A stretch of 19,258 nucleotides of DNA, taken from contig JAGABO010000228.1 in the NCBI GenBank assembly GCA_017614655.1, positions 1 through 19,258 of the forward strand, given 5' to 3'. Origin of the DNA: Treponema sp. Lineage in GTDB: Bacteria > Spirochaetota > Spirochaetia > Treponematales > Treponemataceae. This document shows positions 1-7,980 of this stretch, piece by piece. The position numbers and the translations under genes are program-made. Position 1 is the first letter of the stretch, and every line of letters begins with the position of its first letter. The notes under the pieces are model-generated. The model saw only the letters and a list, made by a program, of their open reading frames with translations, had not been told where the DNA came from and did not search any database.

Positions 1-340
1 GTTTTTTTGCAGCCTGTGCCGAAGAAGCAGCTGTAACAGAAACAGTCTTCTCTTCTTTTTTTTCTTTTGATTTTGCAACAGTTTTTGCATTTCCCCATGC
101 ACGGAAAGTTCCGTTTTCGTCAATTCCGGCAGCAGGTTTCTTTGAAGCAGTTTTTGCTGATACTGTTTTTGATGCAGCAGCTTTTGCCGTCGTTTTCTTT
201 ACTGTTGATGCTGAAGGTTTTGGAGCAGCTTTTGTAACTGATTTAGAAGCTGTTTTTGATGCAGCAGTCTTTACACTTTTTGCAGACTTTGCCGGGGCAG
301 CAGTTTTTTTTGCAGCCGCAGCAGTTTTTTTTATTGCCAT
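1..340 (-). CDS. Lys/Ala-rich histone H1-like basic protein (N-terminal part, cut by window start)
   Basis: Translating the minus strand from the ATG at 340-338 gives 113 open codons running off the window. I count 31 Ala and 26 Lys among the 113 residues, with many Ser and Thr and short KKTAA/SKTA-type units. This composition is typical of eukaryotic H1 tails and of bacterial H1-like DNA-binding proteins, so nucleoid binding is the likely role (inference). A less repetitive patch around residues 72-88 (GIDENGTFRAWGNAK) interrupts the low-complexity sequence and may begin a small folded unit. The start is supported by a G-rich ribosome-binding site (GGGTGGG, 7 nt upstream) and by a strong promoter at 376-404. 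The C terminus is missing. The gene is monocistronic at its 5' end, because a terminator separates it from the chemoreceptor gene upstream. Compositional bias makes any closer family assignment unsafe. Confidence 0.75.
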   Translation of the reverse strand, partial: MAIKKTAAAAKKTAAPAKSAKSVKTAASKTASKSVTKAAPKPSASTVKKTTAKAAASKTVSAKTASKKPAAGIDENGTFRAWGNAKTVAKSKEKKEEKTVSVTAASSAQAAKK

Positions 341-375
341 TGAATTTCCCACCCATTTTTCAATGTTTAAAAGAC

Positions 376-404
376 ATTATAACAGAGAAGTCATTTTTTT
401 TCAA
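376..404 (-). promoter_or_regulatory. Sigma-70-type promoter of the Lys/Ala-rich protein gene
   Basis: On the minus strand TTGAAA (404-399) is followed after exactly 17 nt by TATAAT (381-376). A TG one base upstream of the -10 makes it an extended -10. The expected start of transcription is near 369, giving a leader of about 30 nt before the ATG at 340. The near-consensus elements suggest strong constitutive expression. Confidence 0.8.
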
Positions 405-421
405 TGATAAGATTTTACGAC

Positions 422-457
422 AAAAAAAAAGGGACAAAACCAAAAAAGTTCTGTCCC
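422..457 (-). terminator. Intrinsic terminator of the chemoreceptor gene
   Basis: On the minus strand, 20 nt after the stop codon, GGGACA (457-452) pairs with TGTCCC (436-431). The stem can extend past one mismatch through GAAC/GTTT, and it is followed by nine T residues (430-422). This is a classic rho-independent terminator. It lies upstream of the promoter at 376-404 and so insulates the two genes. Confidence 0.92.
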
Positions 458-476
458 ATTCAAATAAGAAAACCGT

Positions 477-2351
477 TTAAACCTTAAACTTAGTTACCGT
501 ATTATAAAGGTCATTTACGATTTCAAGTGTATTTTCTGCATAAGAAGAAGTGCTTTCTGCAGCTTCCGTAATCGAAGACGTACTCTCGTTCATTTCGGTT
601 ACTGCATTTGAAATTACATTTGTAATCTTAGAAAGATTTTCCATTTCCCTTGTAATTTCTTTACTTCCTTCGAGCATCTCCATAGACCTGTCTTTAACAG
701 TAGACGTAATGTCATTGATGTTATGAACGGCTTCAAGAATCTGAACACTTCCTGCGTCCTGTTCCTGCATAGCCTGAGCAATAACTTCTTCTTTAGTTTT
801 TACATCTTTTGTCATGTTAAAGATAGTCTCGAACTGCTTCTGAACTTCTTTTGTATTTGAATTAACTTCGGTAATTGTATTCCCAAGATTCTGCAGACGG
901 TCAGAAATTGACTTACTCTGCTCATTTGTTTCTTCTGCAAGCTTACGGATTTCATCGGCAACAACCGAGAATCCCTTACCTACTTCACCGGCGTGAGCTG
1001 CTTCGATTGCAGCGTTCATTGCAAGAAGGTTAGTCTGTTCTGCAATATGCTGAATGATGCTTGAAGCTTCAAGAAGGCCCTTTGATTCTTCAAAAATCTT
1101 ATCTGTCTTTCTAACGGCTTCTTCAACAGTTTTTTGACCGGCAGCAGTTGCGGCATCAAGTTCATTAACCTGTTCTGCATTCTGAATCAGGATTCCCGTT
1201 ACCGATTTTATACTTGCAACAAGCTGTTCAATTGCAGATGAAGCCTTGGAAACACTCTGCGACTGATTTTCTATATTTTCGTTAAGTTCATTAATATTTG
1301 AAGCAATCTGAGTAATCGTTGACTGAGTTTCCGTTACATCAGCAGCCTGATCTTCAATTTCGTTTTTAATGTTATTGATATTTACAACAACATCATTAAC
1401 CAGCTGAGTCGTCCTGTTCATATTGCGGGTAACAGTTTCCGTTGAAGATTTAGAAGATTCAGCTGTCTTAAGAATATTAATAAGAAGCGAACGTGTAGCA
1501 TTTGCCAGGGAGTTCATGCTGTTAACAAGAATACCGTAGTCATCACGTCCCAGAACTTTTGTATTTTCCGTTGAATAATCGTTCTTGGCAAGAATTTCTG
1601 CATACTCGTTGATGTAGAAAAGACGCATCTTATTTGATTTCTGGTTCATGAAAACCGTAGCAATTCCTACAACACCGCCTATAATGGCATAAGGGATTGC
1701 TTCCGAAAAAATAAGGCTGTAAAATTCCTGCACCTGTCCGACTTTATTTATGAATGAAAAAATTACACTAAGAAGCGCACCTGCAGAAGAGAAAAACGCA
1801 ATAAGGGAACTTCGGATAACAAGGTCCATACCGGTATTTCCCCTGTGAAGCGGGATTTTATAAAGCGTAAATTCAAAATGTGAATAAAAGAATACATAAA
1901 AAAGAAGGCTGTAAAGACAGATTGCAGAAACTTCTGCAAGCCAGCAGGCCGCAAAATGAACGTCATGAGGAAGATCAAGCGTAGAAAGGGCAACTGCACA
2001 TATAATACAGTTCGATATGATAGGTGAAACTACCGTAAGCCCCGGAAAAATCTTAAAACAGCGGTTGGCTTTCTTAAGTTTTTCCTCGGTACCGTCATAG
2101 CCGTAAAAAACATGGGTATTAAATTTCCAGAAAAAAACAGGCCAGCCGATATCACAAACAAGGATTGCAACAAGAGTTGCAGGATTAAGATAAAAATCCA
2201 TAATGACATCAGAAGTAAATACTCCCGAGTTTATAAGGTAAAACAAGTGAACAAATACAGGAAAAATAAAAAGAAGGACATAAAAAACAAAAAGCCTTAC
2301 TTTATTTACATTCAGGACCTCATGAACAGACAATCGGTTTGATTCACTCAT
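477..2351 (-). CDS. Methyl-accepting chemotaxis protein with a six-helix membrane sensor region
   Basis: A 624-residue chemoreceptor. The N-terminal 240 residues contain about six hydrophobic helices (roughly 18-41, 56-77, 101-124, 133-158, 180-202, 216-236) joined by short loops. There is therefore no large periplasmic ligand domain of the usual Tar/dCache type. A HAMP-like segment follows at about 237-290, then a long Ser/Thr/Asn/Gln/Glu-rich coiled coil with the signalling hairpin tip at about 433-475. The tip carries the family signature [17 protein letters not shown] and then [13 protein letters not shown], the contact site for CheA and CheW. The protein would sit in the inner membrane in polar receptor arrays and control the flagellar motor through CheA/CheY. 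It has its own promoter and an intrinsic terminator, so it is a single-gene unit. An AGGAGAG ribosome-binding site precedes the ATG. The ligand cannot be told from the sequence. Confidence 0.95.
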   Translation of the reverse strand: MSESNRLSVHEVLNVNKVRLFVFYVLLFIFPVFVHLFYLINSGVFTSDVIMDFYLNPATLVAILVCDIGWPVFFWKFNTHVFYGYDGTEEKLKKANRCFKIFPGLTVVSPIISNCIICAVALSTLDLPHDVHFAACWLAEVSAICLYSLLFYVFFYSHFEFTLYKIPLHRGNTGMDLVIRSSLIAFFSSAGALLSVIFSFINKVGQVQEFYSLIFSEAIPYAIIGGVVGIATVFMNQKSNKMRLFYINEYAEILAKNDYSTENTKVLGRDDYGILVNSMNSLANATRSLLINILKTAESSKSSTETVTRNMNRTTQLVNDVVVNINNIKNEIEDQAADVTETQSTITQIASNINELNENIENQSQSVSKASSAIEQLVASIKSVTGILIQNAEQVNELDAATAAGQKTVEEAVRKTDKIFEESKGLLEASSIIQHIAEQTNLLAMNAAIEAAHAGEVGKGFSVVADEIRKLAEETNEQSKSISDRLQNLGNTITEVNSNTKEVQKQFETIFNMTKDVKTKEEVIAQAMQEQDAGSVQILEAVHNINDITSTVKDRSMEMLEGSKEITREMENLSKITNVISNAVTEMNESTSSITEAAESTSSYAENTLEIVNDLYNTVTKFKV

Positions 2352-2372
2352 AACTCTCTCCTAAGTTCAATC

Positions 2373-2387
2373 ATGGCAAAAAGCCAT
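2373..2387 (-). other. Small hairpin in the chemoreceptor leader
   Basis: ATGGC and GCCAT form a perfect 5-bp stem around a five-base homopolymer loop (T on the transcribed strand). It lies between the -10 element and the ribosome-binding site of the chemoreceptor gene, so it would sit near the 5' end of the mRNA. A role in mRNA stability is possible, but the stem is short and could be chance. Confidence 0.35.
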
Positions 2388-2396
2388 CATATATAC

Positions 2397-2425
2397 ATTA
2401 TATACCCGCTTAATGACATTTTCAA
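2397..2425 (-). promoter_or_regulatory. Sigma-70-type promoter of the chemoreceptor gene
   Basis: On the minus strand TTGAAA (2425-2420) is followed after 17 nt by TATAAT (2402-2397). This is the same hexamer pair and spacing as the promoter at 376-404. Transcription should start near 2390, giving a leader of about 40 nt. The gene does not show a flagellar sigma-28 type element (TAAA then GCCGATAA), so it is probably expressed by the housekeeping sigma factor. Confidence 0.78.
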
Positions 2426-2429
2426 TCTA

Positions 2430-2494
2430 TTTTTACCGGCACCGTCTTTTTTCTACCGTATGCAGATAAAACAGACAGAAGATGCCGGTAAAAA
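2430..2494. repeat. Perfect 12-bp inverted repeat with a 41-nt loop, between hslU and the chemoreceptor gene
   Basis: TTTTTACCGGCA (2430-2441) is repeated in inverse as TGCCGGTAAAAA (2483-2494). The T tract lies on the 5' side of the stem and the A tract on the 3' side, on either strand. RNA from either strand would therefore lack the U tract after the stem that an intrinsic terminator needs. The loop contains a further imperfect pairing (GTCTTTT with AAACAGAC). It lies 33 nt past the hslU stop codon and just upstream of the chemoreceptor -35 box. It may be a hairpin at the 3' end of the hslVU mRNA, a protein-binding site, or a copy of a dispersed repeat. Confidence 0.6.
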
Positions 2495-2527
2495 GCAGTT
2501 TCTGAGAGAAAACTTACTGAATTCCGC

Positions 2528-4042
2528 CTAGAGTATGTAGCGCTCCAGATTCTGGTCCTGAACTATGTCAGAAAGGCGTTCATCAACATATTTTTCATCA
2601 ATCGTGATGGTTTCGCCTGCATGCTCGTCCGCAGAAAAGCTTAAATCTTCCAGAACACTTTCCATTATCGTATGAAGACGACGGGCTCCGATATTCTCTG
2701 CCCTGCTGTTAACGTCCTCTGCAATAAAGGCCATACGCTCAACTGCTTCGGGAGCAAATTTAAGGGTAACACCTTCTGTTCCGAGCAATGCCTCATACTG
2801 CTTTACAAGTGCATTTTTAGGTTCCGTTAAGATGCGCTTAAAATCGTCCTTGGTAAGGGCTTCGAGTTCTACACGCAGCGGAAAGCGTCCCTGAAGTTCC
2901 GGAATAAGGTCACTCGGTGCCGACACGCTGAATGCCCCTGCCCCGATAAAGAGGATGTGGGTTGTGTTTACGACGCCCCACTTTGTATTTACATCGCAGC
3001 CTTCAACAATCGGAAGAATGTCCCTCTGAACTCCTTCGCGGCTTACTTCGGCCCTTCCGCCGTCTCCGCCCTTTGTTGCAATTTTGTCGATTTCGTCAAT
3101 AAAGATGATTCCGCTCTGTTCTACGCGGTGCTTTGCCTCATCTGCAACCTTATCGCGGTCCGTAATTTTTTCCAGGTTCTGCTGTAAAAGAATTTCCCTT
3201 GCTTCCTTAACGGTTACGCTCTTACGTCTTGTAGTTCCGCCGGAAAGCATTTCCTGAAGCCCCGTTATGCTCTGTTCAAGGTCTTCCATGTTTCCGCCTG
3301 CAAACATTCCCATCTGAGGCTGCTGCCTTATGGTAAGTTCCACTACGCGGTCTTCGAGTTTTCCTTCCCTAAGCCACACCCTGAACTTCTCGCGGGTTTC
3401 CTTCATGTCTTCGCCGACCGGCTCATTTTCTTCTTCGATGCTTTCTGCTTCTTCAGGAAGCTTTTCTTCTTCCAGGTTCTTCGGAATGTCGATGCGGATA
3501 ACGCCCCCCTGAACAGGAGAATTTTCTCCGAAGATATTGTGCATCATTTTTATGCCGTTTTTCTTCTCTGACTTTTTTTTCTTTCCGGAGCTTCCAGGCA
3601 AAAGCAGGTCCAGAAGGTCTTCTTCTACCATTGGTCCGCACTTTTCCTTAAGAGTTTCCTGCATTTCGGCCTTAACCATATTAAAACCTACTGCCATAAG
3701 GTCACGTACCATGCTTTCTACATCACGGCCAACATAACCTACTTCCGTGTATTTTGTAGCTTCTACCTTTAAAAACGGAGCTGAACACAGTTTTGCAAGG
3801 CGGCGGGCTATTTCTGTTTTTCCGCAGCCGGTAGGACCAATCATGAGGATATTCTTCGGAGCAACTTCATCACGGATTTCTTCCGGGAGCTCAATGCGTC
3901 TCTGTCTGTTTCTTAAGGCAACGGCCACAAAGCGCTTTGCCTTGTTCTGCCCGATTATGTAGTTGTCCAGTTTTTCGACAACTTCTTTCGGAGTAAAACC
4001 TTCTACAATTCCTTTCTTTTCTGTTTCTGTAACTTCGTTCAT
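2528..4042 (-). CDS. hslU: HslU (ClpY), AAA+ unfoldase of the HslVU protease
   Basis: ATPase subunit that unfolds substrates and feeds them into the HslV peptidase in the cytoplasm. Residues 1-60 hold the family N terminus (TPKEVVEKLDNYIIGQ). Walker A is GPTGCGKT at about 69-76, the pore motif GYVG at about 102-105, and Walker B GIIFIDEIDK at about 311-320. The C terminus ends ERYIL, matching the HslU tail that inserts into HslV and activates it. The 504 residues exceed the roughly 440-470 usual for the family. The extra length falls in the intermediate domain at about 143-220, as a Lys-rich stretch followed by a Glu-rich stretch. The ATG lies 16 nt after hslV, with GGAAG 6 nt upstream, so the pair is co-transcribed. 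Confidence 0.97.
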   Translation of the reverse strand: MNEVTETEKKGIVEGFTPKEVVEKLDNYIIGQNKAKRFVAVALRNRQRRIELPEEIRDEVAPKNILMIGPTGCGKTEIARRLAKLCSAPFLKVEATKYTEVGYVGRDVESMVRDLMAVGFNMVKAEMQETLKEKCGPMVEEDLLDLLLPGSSGKKKKSEKKNGIKMMHNIFGENSPVQGGVIRIDIPKNLEEEKLPEEAESIEEENEPVGEDMKETREKFRVWLREGKLEDRVVELTIRQQPQMGMFAGGNMEDLEQSITGLQEMLSGGTTRRKSVTVKEAREILLQQNLEKITDRDKVADEAKHRVEQSGIIFIDEIDKIATKGGDGGRAEVSREGVQRDILPIVEGCDVNTKWGVVNTTHILFIGAGAFSVSAPSDLIPELQGRFPLRVELEALTKDDFKRILTEPKNALVKQYEALLGTEGVTLKFAPEAVERMAFIAEDVNSRAENIGARRLHTIMESVLEDLSFSADEHAGETITIDEKYVDERLSDIVQDQNLERYIL

Positions 4043-4058
4043 TTAGTTCTTCCGTATA

Positions 4059-4595
4059 TTAAAGTTCTTCTATGGTGATGTTTCCGTTTGTATAAATGCA
4101 GATGTTTCCTGCAATCTTAAGGGACTTTTCTGCAATTTCGCGGGCACTTAAATCTGATGAATCAAGATATGCAAGGGCTGCAGAATAGGCATAGTTTCCG
4201 CCCGAGCCGATTGCAATTACGTCGTTCTCCGGTTCAATTACGTTTCCGTCACCGCTTATAAGGAGAATCTTCTCTGAATCTGCAACAATCATCATTGCTT
4301 CCAGTTTCTGAAGGGTACGTTCTGTTCTCCACATCTTTGCAAGTTCAACGGCTGCCCTCATTATATCGCCGTTCATCGTCTTAAGCTTTTCTTCGAATTT
4401 ATCAAGGAGCGTAAAGGCATCTGCAACAGAACCGGCAAATCCCGTAAGCACCTTGCCGTTGTATATTTTACGAACCTTATGCGCATTTCCCTTGCATACA
4501 GTATTTCCCATAGTAACCTGACCGTCACCGGCCATGGCAACCTTTCCGCCGCGTTTTACGGCAATTACAGTGGTACTGCGAATCTTTTCCATCAT
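4059..4595 (-). CDS. hslV: HslV (ClpQ), peptidase subunit of the HslVU protease
   Basis: Threonine peptidase related to the proteasome beta subunit, which forms a double hexameric chamber capped by HslU. The sequence aligns throughout with Hsl[10 protein letters not shown] near the start, [30 protein letters not shown], and the C terminus [14 protein letters not shown]. The catalytic Thr is preceded by seven residues (MMEKIRS), so a short propeptide must be removed to expose Thr8, unlike E. coli HslV where only Met is lost. AAGGA lies 6 nt before the first of two tandem ATG codons, so I chose the first. The gene heads the hslVU operon behind a 296-bp gap with a candidate promoter. Length, 178 residues, is normal. 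Confidence 0.97.
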   Translation of the reverse strand: MMEKIRSTTVIAVKRGGKVAMAGDGQVTMGNTVCKGNAHKVRKIYNGKVLTGFAGSVADAFTLLDKFEEKLKTMNGDIMRAAVELAKMWRTERTLQKLEAMMIVADSEKILLISGDGNVIEPENDVIAIGSGGNYAYSAALAYLDSSDLSAREIAEKSLKIAGNICIYTNGNITIEEL

Positions 4596-4622
4596 ATAGA
4601 ATCCTTATATCAGAAATCCCGG

Positions 4623-4651
4623 ATTATAAATACTGCCATGATAAAAAATCG
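4623..4651 (-). promoter_or_regulatory. Candidate hslVU promoter
   Basis: A perfect TATAAT (4628-4623 on the minus strand) lies 27 nt before the hslV start codon. At 17-nt spacing the -35 position reads CGATTT, a poor match, so the assignment rests on the -10 and on the gap in front of the operon. The nested repeat lies immediately upstream. Confidence 0.45.
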
Positions 4652-4665
4652 GCTACCGGTTGCGT

Positions 4666-4773
4666 AATGTGGTTCAAAAACGCGCGATATCGCGCTAAAC
4701 GCTGTTTGTGGCAAAGGAACTTATTAAATGCTGCTTGCACAGCATCCACAAACAGAGTTTTTTGTCCCACATT
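4666..4773. repeat. Nested inverted-repeat element between the second xer gene and hslV
   Basis: The 296-bp gap 4596-4891 holds several nested palindromes. Outer arms: AATGTGG (4666-4672) with CCACATT (4767-4773), each followed inward by an A or T tract. Inside the left arm is a perfect 14-bp palindrome, GCGCGATATCGCGC (4682-4695). Next are 15-nt arms with a single mismatch (4697-4711 and 4746-4760), containing the perfect pair CTGTTTGTGG/CCACAAACAG. Within those, ATGCTG (4728-4733) pairs with CAGCAT (4740-4745) around a 6-nt loop. A CGCGCC direct repeat follows at 4775-4788. There is no convincing ORF across it. It could be a dispersed non-coding repeat or small non-autonomous element, a structured RNA, or the transcription end of the upstream operon. 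The rest of the gap, 4789-4891, is AT-rich with nothing I can identify. Confidence 0.65.
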
Positions 4774-4891
4774 CCGCGCCCTCGCGCCAATTTTCTAACC
4801 TGAAAATATAAAATGCGGAATTACTGCACTTTTTACTTAGGTAATATGAAACAATATACTGATTTTTTCCGCTTCTGCCAATTAAAAAATA

Positions 4892-5830
4892 TCATTCTTT
4901 TTGAACATCGGCATGGGGGAAGGCCTGGGCGTAGATTTCCCGCAGGCGTTCCGGCGTTACGTGGGTATATCGCTGCGTTGTATTTATGTTTGAATGCCCC
5001 AGCATTTCCTGAACGATACGGATGTCGGCTCCGTTCATGAGGAGGGAGGTTGCAAAGGTATGCCTGAAAGAATGCGGCGTTATATGTTTTCCCGTTCCTT
5101 CTGCCCCGGAGTATCTGGAAATTATCATGCTAACCCCGCCTGCCGTTAAGGCAGTTCCTTTCTGATTTACAAAAATCTTTTCTACGGGAGAAGCACCATT
5201 TACCCAGGTAGCAGGAAAGCGGCTTCTTCTTTCGCAGAGATACGACATAAGGGCTTTTTTTGCATCTTTAGAAATAAAGACACGTCTTTCCTTGTTCCCT
5301 TTTCCGAGAACCTTAGCACTTTCGTATTTTTTATCAAAGTCCGAAAACTTAAGGGAACACAGTTCACTTACACGGCACCCGGTTGAATACAGTACTTCAA
5401 AAATTGCACGGTCCCTTAAAGGCCATAAAAGTTCTTTTTCTTCCGGAAGGGAACATATTTCATCAACTTCTGACTGAGTCATAAAATTGGGAAGATACTT
5501 CGGAGCCTTAAGAGTTTTTACGTTAAGCGCCGGGTTTACTTCTATGTAGCCGAACTTCTTACAGTAGAAAAAAAGTCCCCTTACGGCACTAATAAAACGG
5601 TTTATGGAAACCACTTCGTATTTACGCTTAGAAAGGGATGCAACGGCTTTTCTGATATCAGCTTCGGTTATAACGGTAATGTCCTTATCTTTTCCGGCAG
5701 AAAGGGCAAAATGCTTTAAATCCGAAGAATAGCCTTTTAGTGTGCAGGAAGAAAATCCCCTTACGCTCTGAAGGTAAAGAATAAACTCTTCTGAACATTC
5801 CCCTAAAAGCCGGGGTTTATTTTCTTCCAC
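4892..5830 (-). CDS. Tyrosine recombinase of the XerC/XerD family (next to topA and hslV)
   Basis: Site-specific recombinase of 312 residues, expected to resolve chromosome dimers at dif together with a partner Xer protein. The N-terminal SAM-like core-binding domain covers about 10-105 and the catalytic domain about 115-305. All catalytic residues are present: Arg153 (GCRVSELC), Lys177 (GKGNKER), His253 and Arg256 (HSFRH), His279 (LGHSN) and the nucleophile Tyr288 (TTQRYTHV). The start is GTG with GGCGG 5 nt upstream, 9 nt after the topA stop. Its place between topA and hslVU matches that of codV (xerC) in Bacillus, which favours XerC. Sequence motifs alone do not separate XerC from XerD, so I give no symbol. 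Confidence 0.93.
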   Translation of the reverse strand: MEENKPRLLGECSEEFILYLQSVRGFSSCTLKGYSSDLKHFALSAGKDKDITVITEADIRKAVASLSKRKYEVVSINRFISAVRGLFFYCKKFGYIEVNPALNVKTLKAPKYLPNFMTQSEVDEICSLPEEKELLWPLRDRAIFEVLYSTGCRVSELCSLKFSDFDKKYESAKVLGKGNKERRVFISKDAKKALMSYLCERRSRFPATWVNGASPVEKIFVNQKGTALTAGGVSMIISRYSGAEGTGKHITPHSFRHTFATSLLMNGADIRIVQEMLGHSNINTTQRYTHVTPERLREIYAQAFPHADVQKE

Positions 5831-5839
5831 GCAAACCGC

Positions 5840-7969
5840 CTATTTGTCTCCGGAAGCCTCTCCGTCATCTGAAGTATGCAGATAATCGCAGTCAGGGTTG
5901 ATGCAGCTTTTGTAAGAACCGTTTTTCTTATCAAACTTTTCTACCATGAACCAGCCGCACTTAGGACAGTAAACATCAATCGGCTTAAAGTGCGAAATAA
6001 AGTCACACTCAGGATAATTGGTACAGCCGTAGAATTCCTTTCCGCGACCCTTTGTCTTTCTTGCAACAATTTCTCCGGTTTCGCACTTAGGACACTTTGC
6101 AAGAGGAATGCTCTTTGTATTGTGACACTCCGGGAATCCTGAACAGGCAAGGAAGTAACCGAAGCGGCCCAGTTTTTTAACCATTGGCTTTCCGCATTTT
6201 TCGCAGATTTTATCCGTAGGTTCATCAAGGGTACCCTTAAGGCTTTCGGCTTTTTCTGTAACTTCTTCTACGCGCTTTTTAAACGGTCCGAAGAAGTCGC
6301 CTATCATGTTGTTCCAGACAAGAGTATTCTGTTCAACCTTATCAAGGTCGTTTTCTACGTCTGAAGTAAACTTTTCGTTTATTACTTCGGGGAAGCTTTC
6401 TACAAGAATCTTACAGATGATTTTACCGAGCATTGTAGGCACAAGCTGCTTGTTGCTTCTTGTAACATAGTAGCGGTCAAGGAGAACAGAAATAATCGGA
6501 GCATAAGTTGAAGGCCGTCCGATTCCTTTTTCTTCGAGAGTTTTAACCATGCTTGCATCGGTATAGCGAGCCGGTCCCTGAGTAAAATGCTGTTCAGGAT
6601 AGAAGCTGCCTGTAGAAAGTTCCTCTCCAACTTTAAGAGAAGGAAGGTTTCCCGTAACTTCTTCTTTAGAAGAAAGAGTCTTTATTACGTTATAAAATCC
6701 CTTGTAGGAAAGTTTTGAAGCACTTACACGGAATACGGCATCCCCTGCCTTAATGTCTACGCTGGTTGTCTTGGACCTTGCATTGTTCATCTGAGAAGAA
6801 ACGAAGCGTTCCCAGATGATTGAATAAAGCCTGAGCTGATCGCGGGTAAGATATTCCTTAACTGAATCCGGCGTGTATTTAACGTATGTCGGTCTGATTC
6901 CTTCATGAGCATCCTGAGCACTTTTTCCAACGGCATATTCGATTTTTTCCGGCGGAAGTTCATCAGGATAGTTTTTAGAAATCCAGTCGCGTACATCATC
7001 AATTGCTGTCTGAGAAATACGCACGCTGTCAGTACGCATGTAAGTAATAAGACCTACGCGGGTACTTCCGATCTGAATACCTTCGTAAAGCTGCTGGGCA
7101 ATCTGCATGGTTTTGCGGCTTGTAAAACCAAGTCTGTTTGCTGCAGCCTGCTGAAGCTTAGAAGTCGTAAAGGGAGCCTTCGGACGAACAGTCTTTTCTG
7201 CTTCCTTTATGTCACTTACTACGCAGGTAGAATTCTTGATTTTTTCGATGATTTCGTTTACGGAGGCCTCGTTTTTAAGTTCCGGTTTTTCTCCGTTATA
7301 CTGCGTAAGCTGGGCTGTAAACTTTGTGCGGCCCTTCATAAAGTCTGCTTCAAGAGACCAGTATTCTTCCGGAATAAAGTTTTCTACTTCCTGTTCCCTT
7401 TCGCAGATAAGGCGGAGTGCTACAGACTGAACGCGCCCTGCAGAAAGTCCGTTCTTTACTTTTTTCCAGAGAAGCGGACTTAAATTATAGCCTACAAGGC
7501 GGTCAAGAACGCGGCGGGCCTTCTGGGCATTAACCTTGCATTCATCGATTGTACCGGGATGCTTTACGGCTTCCTTGATTGCAACCGGAGTAATTTCGTT
7601 AAAGACGATGCGGCTTATCTTTGCATCAGTTTTTTCTTCGAGGGCACGGTTTAAATGCCAGGCAATTGCCTCTCCTTCGCGGTCGTTATCCGATGCAAGC
7701 AGGACTTCGGTAGAGTTCTTTGCATCTTTCTGAAGTTCCTTAAGGAGTTTTGCCCTTCCCCTTACCGTTATGTATTCAGGATTAAAATCATTATTGATGT
7801 CAATTGCAATGCGGCTTTTGGGAAGATCAATAAGATGTCCCATACTTGCCTTTACCGTATATCCGGAACCGAGATAGTGTTCAATTGTCTTAGCCTTTGC
7901 AGGAGACTCCACTATAACGAGAGTATGTTTCTTTTTTGCAGCGTCCTTAGTTTTTTTAGTTACCGCCAT
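5840..7969 (-). CDS. topA: DNA topoisomerase I (type IA)
   Basis: Relaxes negative supercoils by cutting and passing single strands. From the ATG at 7969 the protein has 709 residues. The Toprim domain comes first, with Glu21 (VIVESPAKAKTI) and the acidic triad in SDNDREGEA (about 94-98) that holds Mg. The nucleophile is Tyr310 in GLITYMRTDS. Three four-Cys zinc ribbons close the protein (CEKCGKPMVKK…, CPKCETGEI…, CPKCGWFMVEK…), and they bind single-stranded DNA. A GTG six bases upstream is an alternative start. I prefer the ATG because GAGG lies 5 nt before it and overlaps that GTG. The Lys-rich N-terminal extension (residues 1-14) is basic and probably disordered. The gene starts 11 nt after dprA and is followed 9 nt later by the second xer gene. 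Confidence 0.97.
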   Translation of the reverse strand: MAVTKKTKDAAKKKHTLVIVESPAKAKTIEHYLGSGYTVKASMGHLIDLPKSRIAIDINNDFNPEYITVRGRAKLLKELQKDAKNSTEVLLASDNDREGEAIAWHLNRALEEKTDAKISRIVFNEITPVAIKEAVKHPGTIDECKVNAQKARRVLDRLVGYNLSPLLWKKVKNGLSAGRVQSVALRLICEREQEVENFIPEEYWSLEADFMKGRTKFTAQLTQYNGEKPELKNEASVNEIIEKIKNSTCVVSDIKEAEKTVRPKAPFTTSKLQQAAANRLGFTSRKTMQIAQQLYEGIQIGSTRVGLITYMRTDSVRISQTAIDDVRDWISKNYPDELPPEKIEYAVGKSAQDAHEGIRPTYVKYTPDSVKEYLTRDQLRLYSIIWERFVSSQMNNARSKTTSVDIKAGDAVFRVSASKLSYKGFYNVIKTLSSKEEVTGNLPSLKVGEELSTGSFYPEQHFTQGPARYTDASMVKTLEEKGIGRPSTYAPIISVLLDRYYVTRSNKQLVPTMLGKIICKILVESFPEVINEKFTSDVENDLDKVEQNTLVWNNMIGDFFGPFKKRVEEVTEKAESLKGTLDEPTDKICEKCGKPMVKKLGRFGYFLACSGFPECHNTKSIPLAKCPKCETGEIVARKTKGRGKEFYGCTNYPECDFISHFKPIDVYCPKCGWFMVEKFDKKNGSYKSCINPDCDYLHTSDDGEASGDK

Positions 7970-7980
7970 ATTCACCTCAG

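Noticed and set aside
1..340. Frameshift or pseudogene in the homopolymer-rich first 340 bases
   Set aside because: The minus-strand frame stays open through all A/T runs with constant Lys/Ala composition and has a good promoter and ribosome-binding site.
256..480. 74-codon plus-strand frame across the start of the Lys/Ala-rich gene and the terminator
   Set aside because: It reads through a minus-strand promoter and terminator and its Gln/Leu/Phe-rich product is the mirror of the Lys/Ala-rich coding sequence.
2397..2425. Flagellar sigma-28 promoter for the chemoreceptor
   Set aside because: No TAAA/GCCGATAA pair is present, whereas TTGAAA-17-TATAAT is clear.
4666..4773. dif site for the adjacent Xer recombinase
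   Set aside because: No 28-bp sequence with two 11-bp arms and a 6-bp centre resembling known dif sites was found; the arms here are longer and nested.
4666..4773. CRISPR array
   Set aside because: The repeats are inverted and nested, not regularly spaced direct repeats, and no cas gene is present.
6905..7483. 192-codon plus-strand frame inside topA
   Set aside because: Antisense to conserved topA sequence including the region of the catalytic Tyr; no ribosome-binding site or domain.
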